Source: Ensifer sp. MPMI2T (GTDB taxonomy: Bacteria > Pseudomonadota > Alphaproteobacteria > Rhizobiales > Rhizobiaceae). Taken from it: 64,000 nt of DNA. The position numbers were made by a program, and so were the translations under genes. The notes under the pieces are model-generated. The model was not told where the DNA came from and searched no databases. It worked only from the letters and a program-made list of their open reading frames with translations. The DNA is taken from assembly GCF_004827385.1 (NCBI RefSeq), contig NZ_SRXN01000030.1:1-64000 (forward strand). Direction: 5' to 3'. Shown one piece after another: positions 44,538 to 53,180 of the stretch (position 1 is its first letter; the number at the start of each line of letters is the position of its first letter).

Positions 44538-45107
44538 ATGCTGAAACAGCTCAAACCCGCGATCGTCATGATCATCGCATTTACCGCCATAACCGGACTG
44601 ATTTATCCCCTCGGGATGACCGGGATCGCCCAGGCCTTCTTCCCGTATCAGGCCAACGGCAGCCTGATCGAAAAGGGCGAGAAGGTGATCGGCTCCGAGC
44701 TGATCGGCCAAGCCTTCGCCGGTGGGGCCTACTTCCATGGTCGTCCCTCCGCCGCCGGCGACGGTTACAACGCTGCCGCATCCAGCGGTTCCAACCTCGG
44801 GCCGACGAGCGCGAAGCTGATCGATCGCATCAAGGCCGATACCGAGGCGCTGAAGGCGGAAAACCCCTCGGCGCCGGTGCCGATGGATCTCGTAACAGCG
44901 TCGGGCAGTGGCCTCGACCCGCATATTTCTCCGGAAGCCGCCTACTTCCAGGTGCCGCGCGTCGCCAGGGCCCGCGGCATGGACGAGGCCGCGGTAAGGA
45001 AACTGGTCGATGGTCATATCGAGGCACGTGAGCTCGGCTTCATGGGCGAACCAAGAGTAAACGTGCTCGCGCTCAACCTTGCGCTCGATGACGCCGGCGC
45101 GCAATAA
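44538..45107 (+). CDS. kdpC: K+-transporting ATPase subunit C
   Basis: A 189-residue protein with one N-terminal membrane helix ([20 protein letters not shown]) and a periplasmic domain holding the KdpC features [27 protein letters not shown] and [20 protein letters not shown]. It acts as the catalytic chaperone that raises K+ affinity of KdpAB. It starts 11 bases after kdpB. Confidence 0.96.
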   Translation: MLKQLKPAIVMIIAFTAITGLIYPLGMTGIAQAFFPYQANGSLIEKGEKVIGSELIGQAFAGGAYFHGRPSAAGDGYNAAASSGSNLGPTSAKLIDRIKADTEALKAENPSAPVPMDLVTASGSGLDPHISPEAAYFQVPRVARARGMDEAAVRKLVDGHIEARELGFMGEPRVNVLALNLALDDAGAQ

Positions 45108-45166
45108 GAGGAAGGCGTCGGAGCCCGTCTGCCACCGGCTTCGACGTTCTCAACGAGGGACGAGGA

Positions 45167-47871
45167 ATGGTTGACGAGAGACACGGTACTGACGCCAGGC
45201 CGTCGCCGGACGCTCTCCTTGAAAATGCCGAACGCGAAACGCGCGGCCGCCTGAAGATCTTCCTCGGCGCCGCGCCCGGCGTCGGCAAGACCTACGAAAT
45301 GCTGGTTTCGGGCAGGGCCCGCAAGGCCGAAGGGGTCGACGTCGTCATCGGTGTCGTCGAGACCCACGGTCGCAAGGAAACCCAGGCACTTGTACAGGGC
45401 TTCGAAGTCGTTCCGCGCAAGACGGTCGAGTACAAGGGCCACCTCCTCGACGAGATGGACTTGGACGCCATCCTAGCGCGCCGCCCGGAACTGGTTCTCG
45501 TCGACGAGCTTGCCCACACGAATGTCGACGGTAGCCGTCATGCCAAGCGCCACCTTGACGTCGGGGAGATTCTTGCCCGGGGCATCGACGTCTACACGAC
45601 GCTGAACGTCCAGCATATCGAGAGCCTCAACGACGTGGTCGCGCAGATCACGCGCATCCGGGTCCGCGAGACCGTGCCGGACTCGATCATCGATCGCGCC
45701 GATGACATTGAGATTATCGATCTGACGCCGGACGACCTGATCAAGCGCCTGCACGAGGGCAAGGTCTATTTGCCGAAGACTGCAAAACGGGGGATCCAGA
45801 ACTACTTTTCGCCCGGCAATCTGACGGCCTTGCGCGAACTCGCTCTGCGTCGCACGGCGCAGCGCGTGGACGAGCAGCTTGTGAGCCATATGCAGGCGCA
45901 TGCCATTCCCGGCCCCTGGGCGGCGGGAGACCGGGTGCTCGTCTGCGTTGACGAGCACCCGCGCGGGGCGTCGCTCGTGCGCTATGCCAAGCGCCAGGCC
46001 GACCGCTTGCGCGCGCCGTGGGCGGCGCTTCACGTCGAAACGTCGCGCTCAGTCAATCTTTCCGATGCCGATAAGGACCGGCTTGCGACCCATCTGCGGC
46101 TCGCGGAGCAATTGGGCGGAGAGGCAACGACGATTCCCGGGGAGAACGTGGCAAGCGAAATCCTTCGCCACGCGGCGGCGAACAATGCCACGCAAGTGAT
46201 CATCGGCAAGTCCAATAAGTCCCGCTGGCGCGAATTCGTCGAAGGATCGGTCTCCCATGACCTGATCCGGCATGCGGGCGACATCAGCGTACATGTGATT
46301 TCGGGCGCAGCGGCAGCGCCCGCCGAGCAGCGCGGCGTCAAGACGGCGCCGCCGCCGACCCAGGTCAAGCTCCGGCCCTATCTCTTGAGCACGATCTATA
46401 TCGCCGCCGCACTCGCAGTCGGCGCGCTGCTGGACCAGGTTCTGGACGTCCAGAACATCGCACTGGTCTTCCTGATGGCGGTGCTGACTTCGGCGCTGAC
46501 CGCGGGACTATGGCCGGCACTCTATGCCTGCCTCGTAAGCGCACTGGCTTTCAACTTCTTCTTTCTCGAGCCCCGCTACACCCTGACGATCGAGGACCCG
46601 GAGAGCGTCCTGGCTCTCGTATTCTTTCTCGTGGTCGCGGTGATCGCGAGCAATCTGACGGCACGCGTGCAGCGGCAGGCGATTGCCGCGCGGCAGCGGG
46701 CAAGGACGACCGAAGACCTCTATCTCTTCTCGAAGAAGCTCGCGAGCACCGGCACCCTGGACGACGTGCTTTGGGCCACGGCCTATCAGATCGCCTCTAT
46801 GCTGAAGGTGCGGGTCGTCATTCTCCTTCCGGAGGAAAATTCGATCGAGGTCAAGGCGGGCTACCCGCCGGACGACACGCTGGTCGATGCCGATATAGCT
46901 GCTGCCCGCTGGGCATGGGAACATGACCGGCCGGCCGGACGTGGGGCGGACACGCTGCCGGGCGCAAAACGCCTCTATCTCCCCTTGAAGACCGGGCGCA
47001 CCGCCATCGGCGTAGTCGGGCTCGACAATGACAAGCAGGGACCGCTGCTGACACCCGAGCAGCAGCGGCTCTTCGATGCGCTGGCCGATCAGGCGGCGCT
47101 TGCCATCGAGCGGATCCAGCTCGTCGCCGACGTCGATCGGGCGAGACTGGCGGCGGAGGCCGACAGGCTGCGCTCCGCGCTGTTGACGTCGATCTCCCAT
47201 GACCTCAAGACGCCGCTTGCCGCCATCATGGGAGCGGCCAGCACCTTGCGGGACTATTCGCCCTCCATGCCGGAGGAAGACCGCAGCGACCTTCTTTCGA
47301 CCGTCGTCGATGAATCCGAGCGTCTCAACCGGTTCATCACCAATCTCCTCGACATGACCAGGATCGAGTCGGGCGCGACCCAGCCGAACGCCTCTTCGCA
47401 CTATGTCGGCGATATCGTCGGCACCGCTTTGAGCCGGCGAACAAGATTCTGGCAAGGCACAGGACACTGATCGACATTCCGCCGGATCTGCCGATGTTGA
47501 AGCTCGATCCCGTCCTGTTCGAGCAGGTGCTGTTCAATCTTCTCGACAACGCCGCCAAATACGCCGCGCCGAACTCGACGATCCAGATTTGCGGATGGGC
47601 AGACGGCAACGTCGTCTTGCTGCAGGTCATGGATGAGGGCCCGGGCATTCCGAGCGGCGACCTCGAGCGGGTGTTCGATTCCTTCTATCGCGTCGAAAAG
47701 CGCGATCATGTCCGAGCCGGCACCGGGCTCGGGCTTTCCATCTGCAGGGGATTTGTCGAGGCGATGGGCGGTACGATTACCGCCGGAAACAGGACGGACC
47801 GATCGGGCGCGATCTTTACGATCAGGATGCCCATTCCGGCGAAAAGGCCAAATCAGGAAAATCCGACATGA
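45167..47871 (+). pseudogene. kdpD: Sensor kinase gene kdpD, split by a one-base frameshift
   Basis: The first frame (45167-47470, 767 codons) encodes the cytosolic KdpD domain with Walker A GAAPGVGKT (34-42), a Usp domain, four membrane helices (about 405-500), GAF, and the HisKA box with H678 (SISHDLKTPL). It derails near 47437: after GTALS it reads RRTRFWQGTGH and stops. The next frame resumes exactly, RANKILARHRTLIDIPPDLP, and carries the N box (NLLDNAAKYA), DEGPGIP and GTGLGLSI to 47871. One G missing in AGCCGG(G)CG restores a 901-aa KdpD. As it stands the kinase lacks its ATPase domain. It is either a real mutation or a sequencing error. The 3' end overlaps kdpE by ATGA. Confidence 0.9.
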
Positions 47872-48563
47872 CGACTTCCGCCGTGAAAATACTGGTCGTG
47901 GACGACGAGCCGGCTATCCGGAAGCTGCTTCGCGTAGGCCTGACGACAGAAGGTTATGCGGTGATGGAAGCGATCAACGCCAAGGAGGCGATCGCAAAGG
48001 TGAGCGCCGATCAGCCGGACCTGATCCTGCTCGATCTCGGCCTGCCCGACATGCCCGGCCACGACCTCCTTGGCAAATGGCGAAACGAAGGCAATCTGGA
48101 TTTACCGATCGTCATTCTCTCCAGCCGCACGGACGAGACCGGAATCGTTCGGGCGCTGGAGACCGGCGCTGACGACTATGTCACCAAGCCGTTCGGCATG
48201 AAGGAACTTGCGGCGCGCATCCGCGTCGCGCTTCGGCACAGGTTGCAGCAACAGGGAGAGCGGCCGATCTTCAAGACCGGCGAACTTTCGGTCGATCTCG
48301 TCAAGCGCATCGTCAAGATCGCGGACAGGGAGATCAAGCTGTCTCCGAAGGAGTACGATATTCTGCGCGTGCTCGTGCAGCATGCGGGCAAGGTCATCAC
48401 CCACCAACATCTGTTGAACCAGGTTTGGGCCGGGTCGACTGACGTGCAGTATCTCCGCGTCTATGTCCGTCAGCTTCGTCAGAAGATCGAGCGCAGCCCC
48501 GATCAACCTCAATACATCACGACCGAGACGGGCGTCGGCTATCGCCTGCGCGAGGTTGAGTAG
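47868..48563 (+). CDS. kdpE: Response regulator KdpE
   Basis: A 231-residue OmpR/PhoB-type regulator. The receiver domain has phospho-acceptor D56 (ILLDLGLPDMPG), acidic DDE at 12-14 and Lys in VTKPFG. The C-terminal winged helix has LSPKEYDILRVLVQHAGKVI, LNQVWAGSTDVQYLRVYVRQ and the wing TTETGVGYRL. It activates kdp transcription when KdpD senses low K+. The start overlaps the kdpD stop, so it is still made even if kdpD is broken, but its normal kinase would be missing. Confidence 0.95.
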   Translation: MTTSAVKILVVDDEPAIRKLLRVGLTTEGYAVMEAINAKEAIAKVSADQPDLILLDLGLPDMPGHDLLGKWRNEGNLDLPIVILSSRTDETGIVRALETGADDYVTKPFGMKELAARIRVALRHRLQQQGERPIFKTGELSVDLVKRIVKIADREIKLSPKEYDILRVLVQHAGKVITHQHLLNQVWAGSTDVQYLRVYVRQLRQKIERSPDQPQYITTETGVGYRLREVE

Positions 48564-48602
48564 GGGCATTGCCCTTGGACGCGTGAACAGCGAAATGGCA
48601 TC

Positions 48603-49052
48603 ATGAAAATCTCGGAAATCATCAATCCGGAGAGCGTGAGACTTGATCTGGTCTCTCCATCGAAGACGAGTCTCCTTCAGACGATCTCGGAAATCGCCGA
48701 AGCGGCGCTTGGCATTGGAGCGTCGGAAATATTGCTTGCCTTGAACAACCGCGAACAGCTCGGCTCGACCGGCATCGGTCTAGGCATCGCCATTCCGCAC
48801 GCGCCCGTGCCGGGTGTGGAGAGCCCCTTTTTTCTGATCATAAGGCTGAAGAAGCTGATTGATTTCGAGGCCGTCGACGACGCGCCAGTCGATATTGTTT
48901 GCCTGTTGCTGACACCGGTGGAGGGAAGTCAGCTGAACGTGCTGGCCCACCTGGCCAGAAAGTTGCGGTCGCCGGAAATCGTGGGGGCGATCCGATGCTC
49001 TTCGTCGCGTGTGGAGGTAGTTTCGCTACTGGCGGATGACGGCGCCTCGTAG
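48603..49052 (+). CDS. PTS EIIA-Ntr family protein linked to kdp
   Basis: A 149-residue IIA-Ntr/PtsN-like protein, phosphorylatable on H66 in GIGLGIAIPHAPVPG. Other family features are RLDLVSPSKTSLLQTISEIAE, NNREQLGSTGIG and VCLLLTPVEGSQLNVLAHLA. In E. coli unphosphorylated EIIA-Ntr binds KdpD and stimulates kdp expression. A dedicated paralogue 39 bases after kdpE in the same direction suggests local coupling of nitrogen-PTS state to K+ uptake. A second, general ptsN is expected elsewhere in the genome, so this is probably not the main one. Confidence 0.88.
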   Translation: MKISEIINPESVRLDLVSPSKTSLLQTISEIAEAALGIGASEILLALNNREQLGSTGIGLGIAIPHAPVPGVESPFFLIIRLKKLIDFEAVDDAPVDIVCLLLTPVEGSQLNVLAHLARKLRSPEIVGAIRCSSSRVEVVSLLADDGAS

Positions 49053-49071
49053 ATTCAAAGACGCAGGCTGC

Positions 49072-49743
49072 TCAAGCCGTGCCGCTGCGAGCCTCGTCGA
49101 GAAGCCTGGTGACCTCCTCGTCCGATGTCTGGTCGAAGTCGATATAGTGGAGGCCGACCGCCCGGAATGGGTCCGGGGTTTGCAGGCAGATGACGTCGTC
49201 AGCTTCTGCTTTCAGTTGCTTGAGGGCGTCGGTCGGTGCGACCGGAAAAGCCAGAATGATCTTGCCCGTTCCCGCTTTGCGCAGCGCCTTCATGGCAACC
49301 TTGACAGTGCTGCCGGTTGCGACGCCATCGTCCACGACGATCACCGTGCGTCCCTCGGTTGGCGTCGGAGACAGGGTTCCCTGATAGGCTTCGCGCCGCC
49401 GCTCGATTTCAGCGAGCTGCCGCCGGCTTTCGGCCTCCACGTATGCTGCGTTCGGATTGATGATGCGCATTGCCTCCTCGTTGTATACGAACTGCGGATC
49501 ACTGCCATCCACCACAGCACCGATGCCGTATTCGGGATGTCCCGGCGCGCCGATTTTGCGCACCAGAACCAATTCGAGCGGTGCGCGCAAGGCTTGGGCT
49601 ATTTCGAAGGCCACGGGCACGCCGCCGCGCGGCAGGGCCAAGATCAGGGGATCCGACTGGGCATATTTCGCCAGGACGCCCGCAAGTTGCCGTCCGGCAT
49701 CCCGGCGATCTGCAAATTTCGGCTGTGGAGATGTCATGGTCAT
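49072..49743 (-). CDS. Phosphoribosyltransferase-domain protein
   Basis: A 223-residue type I phosphoribosyltransferase-like protein with PRPP motif VIVVDDGVATGSTVK (about 134-148) and the pyrophosphate-loop region ILALPRGGVPVAFEIAQALR. It belongs to the group with a helical insert (about 88-122) often placed beside a dienelactone-hydrolase-like gene, as here; its nucleobase substrate is unknown. Its ATG overlaps the hydrolase stop (ATGA). An alternative ATG at 49737 has better spacing from AGAGGGAC. Confidence 0.87.
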   Translation of the reverse strand: MTMTSPQPKFADRRDAGRQLAGVLAKYAQSDPLILALPRGGVPVAFEIAQALRAPLELVLVRKIGAPGHPEYGIGAVVDGSDPQFVYNEEAMRIINPNAAYVEAESRRQLAEIERRREAYQGTLSPTPTEGRTVIVVDDGVATGSTVKVAMKALRKAGTGKIILAFPVAPTDALKQLKAEADDVICLQTPDPFRAVGLHYIDFDQTSDEEVTRLLDEARSGTA

Positions 49744-50399
49744 GTCCCTCTTGGTTTGTTGCCGAGATGGATCAAGAACCAGTCTGTCGCATGCCGGATC
49801 ACCTGATCCATCGTGCCGGGCTCCTCGAACAGGTGGCCGGCACCGTCGATAATGATCAGCCGCTTCTCGCAGGTCAGCGTGTCGAAGGCGCGTTCGTTCA
49901 TGTCGATCACCGGCCCGTCAAGGCTTCCAACGAGAAGAAGCGTGGGAGCGCGAACGCCCGGTAGCATCTGGATCGCAAGGTCAGGGCGGCCGCCGCGCGA
50001 TACCACCGCACCTACATCCGGTTCAGCATAAGCCGCCTGCAGCGCTGCGCCGGCGCCTGTGCTCGCGCCGAAGTAGCCGACCGCCATGTGCAATATCTCG
50101 GGAACTTCGGTGACCCACCGCTTGGCCGCCACGAGCCGATCGGCAAGAAGATCGATGTCGAAGACGTTTCGGCGGTCCTGTTCCTCATCCGGTCTCAGAA
50201 GATCGACGAGAAGCGTCGCCAAGCCTGCGTCTCTCAGTGCGGCCGCAACGCGATTGTTGCGAGGGCTGAAGCGCCCGCTGCCACTGCCATGGGCAAATAT
50301 GACGAGTCCGCTTGCGCCGGAAGGGACGCCGAGAAAGGCCTCGATGCCCGGTGGGTCGATTCTTACGGGTTGCACATCTTCCGGTGTCGAAAAGGCCAT
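49740..50399 (-). CDS. Alpha/beta hydrolase, dienelactone hydrolase-like
   Basis: A 219-residue hydrolase-fold protein: early VIFAHGSGSGRFSPRNN (oxyanion loop), nucleophile motif GASTG (S in YFGASTGAGAAL), acid region LLVGSLDGPVI and catalytic His in GAGHLFEEPG. GAGAGGGC precedes the start. It is the first gene of a two-gene unit with the phosphoribosyltransferase. The substrate is unknown. Confidence 0.88.
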   Translation of the reverse strand: MAFSTPEDVQPVRIDPPGIEAFLGVPSGASGLVIFAHGSGSGRFSPRNNRVAAALRDAGLATLLVDLLRPDEEQDRRNVFDIDLLADRLVAAKRWVTEVPEILHMAVGYFGASTGAGAALQAAYAEPDVGAVVSRGGRPDLAIQMLPGVRAPTLLLVGSLDGPVIDMNERAFDTLTCEKRLIIIDGAGHLFEEPGTMDQVIRHATDWFLIHLGNKPRGT

Positions 50400-50688
50400 C
50401 TTTTTGCCCTCTCAGTCGCGCCGCAGGATCCTGCGGGTCACATCGCCGCTGGATCTTTCGGCTTCGCCCGATCCGATTTTCCAGCGGAAACAGCGTTCGG
50501 CGTGGTTACTGGCCGGCGGCGTCCGCCGAACCGATCTTCATGTGCCCCAATCCCCGCAGGCGCTGATTGTTCCCGCTTCACAAGACGATCGGTCGGAACC
50601 CTTTTCCGGAGCAGAGGTTTGGTGATGAGAGCAGAACACGGCGGCGCTGTGGATCGAATCGTCTCCGCCAACGGCAAAGGTGCAAATC

Positions 50689-51492
50689 ATGGACCCGAAC
50701 ACTGAGCTAAAGCTGCACACCGGCAACAGGATTCCAGTTATGGGCGTCGGGACATGGCAGTTGACGACCGACACGGCGGACACGATCGCAGCTGCGCTGA
50801 AGCTCGGCTATCGAATGATCGACACGTCTGGAGACTATGGAACCCAGCCGGGCATCGCAGAAGGAATCAGCAGGAGCGGCGTCGAGCGCAAGGACTTCTA
50901 CTTGGTCACGAAAGTGGAGGAGGTGGGGGACGCGTATCAAGCGACGCGGAAAAATCTCGACGAATTGCAGCTTCGTTATGCCGATCTCATGCTGATACAC
51001 CGTCCGCCGCGAACGGGTGCGGGAGAGGATCTTTGGCGAAGTCTGATCCGGGCGAAAGAGGATGGCCTTACGAAAGACATCGGCGTCAGCAATTATTCGA
51101 TCGAGCTCATCGACAGGTTGATAGATGCGACCGGCGAAGTCCCGACCGTCAATCAGATCGAGTGGAGCCCGTTCGGGCACAGCGACGATATGCTGCGCTA
51201 TGCGAGGGAAAAGCAGATCGTCATCCAGGCCTACAGCCCGCTGACGCGCACAAAACGGCTCGGTGATGCGACGCTTGCAGAGATTGCCGCGAAATACGGC
51301 AAATCGCCGGCCCAGGTGTTGATCCGATGGAACCTTGCGCGCGGCACGGTTCCCGTTCCCAAGGCCAATCAGCGGCAACATTTGGAAGAGAACATCGATG
51401 TGTTTGATTTCGAGATCGGGGAGGATGACCTCGAAACCCTCAATGGCCTGAACGAGCGCTACTCGTCGCTCGGGACGCTTCCCTATAATTAA
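50689..51492 (+). CDS. Aldo/keto reductase (2,5-diketo-D-gluconate reductase-like)
   Basis: A 267-residue AKR with opening NTELKLHTGNRIPVMGVGTW, catalytic Asp/Tyr in MIDTSGDYGTQPGI, Lys in YLVTKV and His in LMLIHRPP, and the AKR3/5-type NQIEWSPFGH and VPVPKANQRQHLEENIDVF. I use ATG 50689, 8 bases after AAAGG; GTG 50680 overlaps that site. The natural substrate is not evident. About 290 bases without a clear gene precede it. Confidence 0.92.
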   Translation: MDPNTELKLHTGNRIPVMGVGTWQLTTDTADTIAAALKLGYRMIDTSGDYGTQPGIAEGISRSGVERKDFYLVTKVEEVGDAYQATRKNLDELQLRYADLMLIHRPPRTGAGEDLWRSLIRAKEDGLTKDIGVSNYSIELIDRLIDATGEVPTVNQIEWSPFGHSDDMLRYAREKQIVIQAYSPLTRTKRLGDATLAEIAAKYGKSPAQVLIRWNLARGTVPVPKANQRQHLEENIDVFDFEIGEDDLETLNGLNERYSSLGTLPYN

Positions 51493-51644
51493 GTGTCAAC
51501 ACCGCCCCTGCAGCGGCATTTTAGAGATGCGACAGTCATCGGCTCTCGAGATATTGGTCAGCGTCAACATCCGAAGGAAGGATGACGACACGCGCCGGCA
51601 TAGCTGGCGCAATCTGGCGTATCGAGAAAGCCGCTTGAAAAGAA

Positions 51645-51720
51645 TGGTGCCGCTTACGTGACTCGAACACGTGACCCCATCATTACGAATGATGTGCTCT
51701 ACCGACTGAGCTAAAGCGGC
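51645..51720 (-). tRNA. tRNA-Thr (anticodon CGT)
   Basis: On the minus strand: acceptor GCCGCTT/AAGCGGC, D arm AGCTCAGTCGGTAGAGC, anticodon stem CATCA/TGATG around loop TTCGTAA, T arm with GTTCGAGTC, discriminator A and encoded CCA. It reads ACG. It lies alone between the aldo/keto reductase and nitronate monooxygenase-like genes. Confidence 0.97.
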
Positions 51721-51796
51721 CCGCTAGGGTCCCGCGGAGAGCCGCGGAACGAAGTGTGAGGCGCTGATAAACGCAAAGCGGCAAGATTTCAAGCCA

Positions 51797-52807
51797 TCAG
51801 TTTCGAGAACTTGAAAATTCCTTGGGCGGTTGAGCATGGCGATAGGCGCCGAGCCCGAGCCGCGTCCGGGCCGCGTCGTATTCCCGCTCCAGCCGGTCGA
51901 CGAGTTGCGCGACCGTGCTTATCTCGCGGATGGCGCCGATGCCCTGGCCGCAGCCCCAGATGTCCTTCCAGGCCTTCGCCCCTTCGGCGGCGCCGCCGAA
52001 ATCCATCTTCGACGGGTCCGCCTCCGGCAACCTGTCCGGATCCATGCCGGCCGCGCTGATCGAGGGTTTGAGGTAGTTGCCGTGAATGCCGGTGAAATAG
52101 TTGGAATAAACGATGTCGGCGGCGCTGCTGTTGACAATCATCTGCTTGTAGGCATCGCTGGCGCGCGCCTCTTCGGTGGCGATGAAAGGGGAGCCGATAT
52201 AGGCCATGTCCGCGCCCATCGCCTCTGCCGCGAGGATGGCGCCACCGGTAGCGATCGCGCCCGAAAGCAGCACCGGTCCGTCGAACCACGCGCGGATCTC
52301 CTGGACAAGCGCGAAAGGCGAGAGCGTCCCAGCGTGGCCGCCGGCCCCGGCAGCAACCGCGATCAGGCCGTCCGCGCCCTTGCGGATCGCCGAGTTGGCG
52401 TGCCGATTGTTGATGACGTCGTGCAGCACGATGCCGCCGTAGGAATGGATGGCCGCGTTCACTTCCGGGACCGCGCCGAGCGAAGATATGACGATCGGCA
52501 CCTTGTATTTGATGCAGAGCATCAGGTCGTGCTCGAGTCTCACGTTCGACTTGTGGACGATCTGATTGACCGCGAATGGCGCCGCGGGCCGGTCGGGATG
52601 CTGGGCATCGTGGTCGGCGAGCGTTTCGGTGATTTCCGCAAGCCACTCATCGAGCTGCGATTGCGGGCGTGCATTGAGGGCAGGAAAGGAGCCGATGACG
52701 CCCGCTTTGCACTGCGCGATCGTCAGTCGGGGATGCGAGACGATGAAGAGCGGTGCGCCGACCACCGGCAGTCTTGTCGTTCCGGAAAGGATTGGCGGCA
52801 AGGACAT
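51797..52807 (-). CDS. Nitronate monooxygenase / 2-nitropropane dioxygenase-like flavoprotein
   Basis: A 336-residue FMN-dependent TIM barrel. Conserved are GAPLFIVSHPRLTIAQCKAG at the start, the phosphate loop AVAAGAGGHAGTLSPFALV, GAIATGGAILAAEAMGADMA and YIGSPFIATEEA. The family ranges from nitronate oxidation to enoyl-thioester reduction (FabK-like), so the substrate is open. ATG 52807 has GGAGAAACCTG; the longer frame runs through the operator and lacks family sequence. The palindromic site upstream resembles that before fadD, suggesting a link with acyl-CoA catabolism. Confidence 0.88.
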   Translation of the reverse strand: MSLPPILSGTTRLPVVGAPLFIVSHPRLTIAQCKAGVIGSFPALNARPQSQLDEWLAEITETLADHDAQHPDRPAAPFAVNQIVHKSNVRLEHDLMLCIKYKVPIVISSLGAVPEVNAAIHSYGGIVLHDVINNRHANSAIRKGADGLIAVAAGAGGHAGTLSPFALVQEIRAWFDGPVLLSGAIATGGAILAAEAMGADMAYIGSPFIATEEARASDAYKQMIVNSSAADIVYSNYFTGIHGNYLKPSISAAGMDPDRLPEADPSKMDFGGAAEGAKAWKDIWGCGQGIGAIREISTVAQLVDRLEREYDAARTRLGLGAYRHAQPPKEFSSSRN

Positions 52808-52826
52808 CAGGTTTCTCCATCCCACA

Positions 52827-52848
52827 TTGACGTTTGCGTAAACGTCAA
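52827..52848. promoter_or_regulatory. Palindromic operator-like site before the nitronate monooxygenase-like gene
   Basis: TTGACGTTT-GCGT-AAACGTCAA is a perfect 9-bp inverted repeat with a 4-base centre, about 20 bases before the start codon. Its right 16 bases agree with the fadD site (38389-38404) at 14 positions. Binding here would block initiation or elongation. Confidence 0.5.
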
Positions 52849-53069
52849 AACAAATAGCAGCAACCAGTGGACTTGCAAAGAGACGCTTTTCCGCGCATCC
52901 CTCGGACCCGCCCCGTTTTCCCCGTCGAAGTCCCGGTGTTGTTGCGCCCGGACTTGCAGATTCCGAAAGCAACGGTTACCCAATCGTTAATAAAACCAAC
53001 GGCGTGGATCGGGGAAGGGAACCGTTCTCTCCTTGAAGGATGGGATACCCGCTCGACCGCGGAGCGCCG

Positions 53070-53152
53070 CTACAGTGCCTGCACGTCTTGTCAGACGCGC
53101 AAAGGTCGCTGTAGTGCTTTGAATTGGTGCATGTTTCTGCAGAAACATGCAG
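53070..53152 (+). repeat. Composite hairpin repeat, copy C
   Basis: Starts CTACAGTGCCTGCAC, has inner hairpin GTCT-N4-AGAC, then GCGCAAAGGTCGCTGTAG and TGCTTTGAATTGGTGCATG as in copy A. Its second hairpin differs: GCATGTTTCTG/CAGAAACATGC in place of CCTTAAATCG/CGATTTAAGG. It lies in the leader of the downstream gene. Confidence 0.7.
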
Positions 53153-53180
53153 TGGTCTTCGTCGCACAGAAGGACTTGAT

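Larger units (their letters stand above)
52808..53180. other. Intergenic stretch upstream of the nitronate monooxygenase-like gene
   Basis: It contains the operator-like palindrome (52827-52848), the composite repeat copy C (53070-53152) and the leader of the membrane protein gene at 53181. Nothing else stands out. Confidence 0.55.

Noticed and set aside
47425-47470. Programmed ribosomal frameshift in kdpD
   Set aside because: No slippery heptamer or stimulating structure is visible at the junction, and KdpD is not known to use one; mutation or sequencing error is simpler.
50624-50704. 26-codon frame in front of the aldo/keto reductase gene
   Set aside because: It overlaps the reductase start, has no hydrophobic or conserved character and only a weak ribosome site.
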